NCBI RefSeq assembly: GCF_023702675.1
Contig: NZ_CP098478.1
Span: forward strand, 3,720,001 to 3,784,000
Length of the DNA: 64,000 nt
Origin: Acinetobacter sp. C26M
GTDB taxonomy: Bacteria; Pseudomonadota; Gammaproteobacteria; Pseudomonadales; Moraxellaceae
Direction of reading: 5' to 3'
Below the pieces are notes generated by a model that did no database searches, was not told the DNA's origin, and worked only from the letters and a program-made list of their open reading frames with translations. Each line of letters begins with the position of its first letter. Position 1 is the stretch's first letter. This document shows positions 61,511 through 64,000 of this stretch, one piece after another. The position numbers were made by a program, and so were the translations under genes.

Positions 61511-61729
61511 AATTGATTCCACAGTGTGTTTGTTTTTTAACATGTAGACAGTTTATGTATCTTTAATTTTGCAATAAACACCAATTTAGTTAACATATCG
61601 TTCCTTATTTGCAACAATGAACATCTTCTAAACCTATTCTGAAAAGTTACCAATTAATTTGCTTTTTATACTGACATTCTACAGATGCACTGCTAGGATT
61701 TAGTCCACATTCACAGTGTTAACACCTTC

Positions 61730-62365
61730 ATGGAACTCATTGATTTTATTCTGCACGTTGACGAACACCTTTTAGAATTCATTACCAATTATGGCGTATG
61801 GATTTATGCCATTTTATTCTTAATTATTTTTGTTGAAACCGGTTTGGTGGTGATGCCATTTTTACCAGGTGATAGCTTGTTATTTGCTGCAGGTGCATTA
61901 GCCGCGTCCACTGGGGCAATGGATCCATGGGTGCTTGGCGTTTTATTGTTTATCGCAGCAGTACTTGGCGATACCTTAAACTATCATATTGGCCGTTATG
62001 TGGGTCCACGTGTTTTTGAAACCAATTCTCGATTCATTAATAAACAGCACCTGCTTAAAACCCAACAGTTCTTTCAGCGCCACGGTGGTAAGACGATTAT
62101 TTTCGCCCGTTTTGTTCCTTTTGCACGTACCTTTGCACCATTCGTAGCAGGTGCTGGCAGCATGAACTATAAGTACTTCTTGACCTATAACGTGGTAGGT
62201 GCATTCTGCTGGATCGCATCGTTCATTACCCTTGGCTATTTATTCGGAAATATGCCAATCGTGAAAGATAATTTTACCCATTTAATTTTCGGTATCATTA
62301 TTATCAGTATCTTACCAGGTGTGATTGGCTTTATTCGCCAGAAAATGAAGGGTGTTAAAGCATAA
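61730..62365 (+). CDS. DedA family (VTT domain) membrane protein
   Basis: A 211-aa DedA/SNARE-associated-type protein. Glu in FVETGLVVMPFLPGDSLLF (about 41), Asp in LGDTLNYHIGRYVG (about 84) and the FARFVPFARTFAPFVAG motif (about 124-140) are the conserved functional set. Members flip undecaprenyl phosphate or other lipids and support membrane homeostasis; which lipid is inferred. Confidence 0.93.
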   Translation: MELIDFILHVDEHLLEFITNYGVWIYAILFLIIFVETGLVVMPFLPGDSLLFAAGALAASTGAMDPWVLGVLLFIAAVLGDTLNYHIGRYVGPRVFETNSRFINKQHLLKTQQFFQRHGGKTIIFARFVPFARTFAPFVAGAGSMNYKYFLTYNVVGAFCWIASFITLGYLFGNMPIVKDNFTHLIFGIIIISILPGVIGFIRQKMKGVKA

Positions 62366-62381
62366 TAAATTGAATCTTCGT

Positions 62382-62978
62382 TTAAAACAGACGAAAGATC
62401 ATTGGTAGCATACAAATCAGTAATAACATGGCCGATCCTTTATACAAATGATCGGCTTTGAGCCCAACTAGACTCCCCGCCAATAAAGCACGTCCAAACA
62501 ACATCCAGAAAATACTGACAGGAATTAGAATTAAGCTAAAGATAGCAAACACTAAAGCAGCCTGTTCCATTGAATTCCAGGTTTCACTTGGAAAAATACC
62601 AGATGCCAACAATACCGTTTTAGGGTTCTTTAAAGTCGATAAAAATAGCTGTCTTTTACGGATATGCTGATGATGCTGGTCAAGTTTTTGTAGATGAGAG
62701 CCTTTCCACAGATGGAATGCCATCCAAAGCACATAGAGTAAACTTAGCGTATGCAGAATCGCCCCAATTGCTGGCCAAATCGGATCAAATAAATGAATGA
62801 AAAGCGCCCATAAACTAATGCCATACATATACCCCAACCATTCAATCGGGATAAAAGTCATGGTCTTAGGTACACCGTGTTGATGTGTTGCACTGGCAAG
62901 CAAAGCATTGGTCGGACCAGGTATTAACAATACCGCCAACATCGCCAAAACAAAAAACCAACTCTCAATCATATACAT
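62382..62978 (-). CDS. LysE family transporter
   Basis: A 198-aa, six-segment LysE superfamily protein. LLIPGPTNALLASATHQHG (about 17-35) has the family PGP motif, and STLKNPKTVLLASGIFP (about 113) the second conserved stretch. It is a divergent member compared with RhtB; substrate unknown. Convergent with the DedA gene, 16 bp apart. Confidence 0.85.
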   Translation of the reverse strand: MYMIESWFFVLAMLAVLLIPGPTNALLASATHQHGVPKTMTFIPIEWLGYMYGISLWALFIHLFDPIWPAIGAILHTLSLLYVLWMAFHLWKGSHLQKLDQHHQHIRKRQLFLSTLKNPKTVLLASGIFPSETWNSMEQAALVFAIFSLILIPVSIFWMLFGRALLAGSLVGLKADHLYKGSAMLLLICMLPMIFRLF

Positions 62979-63140
62979 ACCGAACGACTATACATGGCCG
63001 CCACCTTAAACGAATTTAGGGCAAGAATACAAATTTTAGGGGGCTGCTCAAATAAAATAAATCAATCAATTAGCTCAAGTTGAAATTTTAATTATTTGAT
63101 TTTTATAACTATATTTTGAAACATTTTGCTATAATTTAGT

Positions 63141-63174
63141 TGCTGACCGTCATCGTGAACCATAACGATCAGCA
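63141..63174. terminator. Possible hairpin after the glycine-rich lipoprotein gene
   Basis: TGCTGA-CGT and ACG-TCAGCA form an interrupted stem 9 nt after the lipoprotein stop. No T run; weak candidate. Confidence 0.4.
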
Positions 63175-63182
63175 CTCAAAAT

Positions 63183-63572
63183 TTATGATTTTGGACGTTG
63201 CTTCACAATGATTGGGCAGCCTTTGAATCTCGCTGCTTGTACAATTGCATCTTGTTGTCCCAACACATTGGCAAGTTCAGTATTTTTGGTATTCATTGAC
63301 TGTCCCATATTCACCGAGATCGATGGACCAAAGCCCCAGCCACCTCTACCCCAGCCACCACCAAGTCCAAGACCAACCCCGACACCAGTACGTTTTGGCG
63401 TTGGTACACCATTTTCGATGTAAAGCTGAATACGGTTGTACTCGGCTTGCAACTGTTGGCAATTCAGTGCTTGATATTGTGTCGGCGATACATAAGCTGG
63501 CTTAACCGTTGATGCACATGCACCCAATAACATGCTCGCTGCCAAAACAGGCATCCAATATAAGCGTTTCAT
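63183..63572 (-). CDS. Glycine-rich putative lipoprotein
   Basis: A 129-aa protein with lipobox LGAC (Cys19). A conserved TQYQALNCQQLQAEYNRIQ stretch precedes a Gly-rich region (GVGVGLGLGGGWGRGGWGFG, about 63-82) that could insert in a membrane. Two further Cys residues (38 and 119) may pair. Function unknown. It lies 9 bp after the ParA gene on the same strand. Confidence 0.82.
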   Translation of the reverse strand: MKRLYWMPVLAASMLLGACASTVKPAYVSPTQYQALNCQQLQAEYNRIQLYIENGVPTPKRTGVGVGLGLGGGWGRGGWGFGPSISVNMGQSMNTKNTELANVLGQQDAIVQAARFKGCPIIVKQRPKS

Positions 63573-63581
63573 AAGATTCTC

Positions 63582-64000
63582 TTATTTCTTTGATTCAATC
63601 TCATTGAACAGGGTCACATAAGCGACGGTCAATTTGTGGTCAGATGCCAAATGAATCAGGGGTAAATTCTTTTGATGTGATTCTTTCATCAAGATCGATG
63701 GCGGCAACATGCTATCCAGCACAGGCAAGCCTTCATCTTTTAACTGTTGAACCACTTCACGAGGTAATTTTGCCTGAGATTGGAACTGATTGACCACAAT
63801 TCCCTCAATCTCCAAGCGATCATTATGATCATCTTGGGTTTCGAGCACATTTTCAATCAAAGTTTGTAACGCACGTTTTGAAAACACGTCACAATCAAAC
63901 GGAATCAGCACGCGATCTGCTGAAATTAATGCAGATAACGTAAAGAAATTAAACGCAGGCGGTGTATCAATAAAGATGCGGTCATAGCGCGCACTGAGAG
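63582..64000 (-). CDS. ParA family ATPase (N-terminal part outside window)
   Basis: The last 139 or so residues of a ParA/MinD-type ATPase; the gene runs past base 64000. RYDRIFIDTPPAFNFFTLSAL is the Walker B-type motif (IDTPP), then ADRVLIPFDCD and a C-terminal stretch EGIVVNQFQSQAKLPREVV. The P-loop would lie beyond the window. No parB follows; the next gene is a lipoprotein. It may be a chromosomal ParA used for protein or chromosome positioning. Confidence 0.85.
   Translation of the reverse strand, partial: LSARYDRIFIDTPPAFNFFTLSALISADRVLIPFDCDVFSKRALQTLIENVLETQDDHNDRLEIEGIVVNQFQSQAKLPREVVQQLKDEGLPVLDSMLPPSILMKESHQKNLPLIHLASDHKLTVAYVTLFNEIESKK

Noticed and set aside
63582-64000. ParA-type gene considered as evidence of a plasmid or integrated element
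   Set aside because: It is flanked by ordinary chromosomal genes, with no parB, replication or integrase gene in view.

Overview
The window is chromosomal DNA from a member of the genus Acinetobacter (Moraxellaceae). This is inferred from the rRNA operon layout (16S, tRNA-Ile, tRNA-Ala, 23S), from the protein set (glutarate cluster, SSS-type hybrid kinase beside yjcH-actP, zur-znuCB with divergent znuA, LysM-dprA-tsaC divergent from def, complete atpIBEFHAGDC) and from the moderate-to-low GC. The species cannot be fixed from sequence reading alone. No phage, transposase, integrase or true CRISPR array is visible.

Layout. 1-5250: most of an rRNA operon on the minus strand with its promoter. 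5.7-13.1 kb: a BCCT osmolyte transporter, then a glutarate catabolism set (family III CoA-transferase, MFS carrier, glutaryl-CoA dehydrogenase) with a divergent LysR regulator. 13.1-15.8 kb: a channel-like membrane protein, a TetR regulator and a DUF2236/MpaB-Lcp-type oxygenase. 15.8-21.5 kb: acetate uptake (yjcH-actP) divergent from a 1172-aa symporter-histidine kinase-receiver protein. 21.8-25.2 kb: an unknown protein and a copper module (TonB receptor of the OprC type plus a DUF2946 protein). 25.3-28.8 kb: def, LysM protein, dprA, tsaC. 28.8-29.0 kb: a probable unannotated small RNA. 29.2-34.6 kb: an EamA exporter, then a TetR regulator with two paralogous MFS exporters that share a duplicated promoter/operator, and an AraC regulator. 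34.7-37.0 kb: glutathione peroxidase, a lipoprotein, a PiT-like membrane protein. 37.2-44.5 kb: the nine-gene ATP synthase operon with a good sigma-70 promoter. 44.5-47.7 kb: zinc uptake under Zur. 47.7-53.4 kb: LysE exporter, Dyp peroxidase, argS, SPOR protein, glutathione S-transferase. 53.0-56.2 kb: OsmC, pirin, DUF2798, DUF3861, a Fur-like and a YqjI-like PadR regulator whose promoter carries two 16-bp palindromes. 56.5-64 kb: an AT-rich orphan, guaA, DUF445, YgiW-like, DoxX, DedA, LysE, a glycine-rich lipoprotein and a truncated ParA.

Most of the window is conserved housekeeping and metabolic sequence. The best candidates for something undescribed are the small RNA at 28829-28968 (promoter, three stem-loops, terminator, no reading frame), the YqjI-like/Fur-like two-regulator operon with tandem palindromes, the 83-bp duplicated control region of the two MFS exporters, the His-rich tails on Zur and ZnuC beside a ZnuA with no His-rich loop, and two intergenic regions made of stacked mini-hairpins behind argS and guaA. 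Gene starts were revised wherever a ribosome binding site favoured an internal start.
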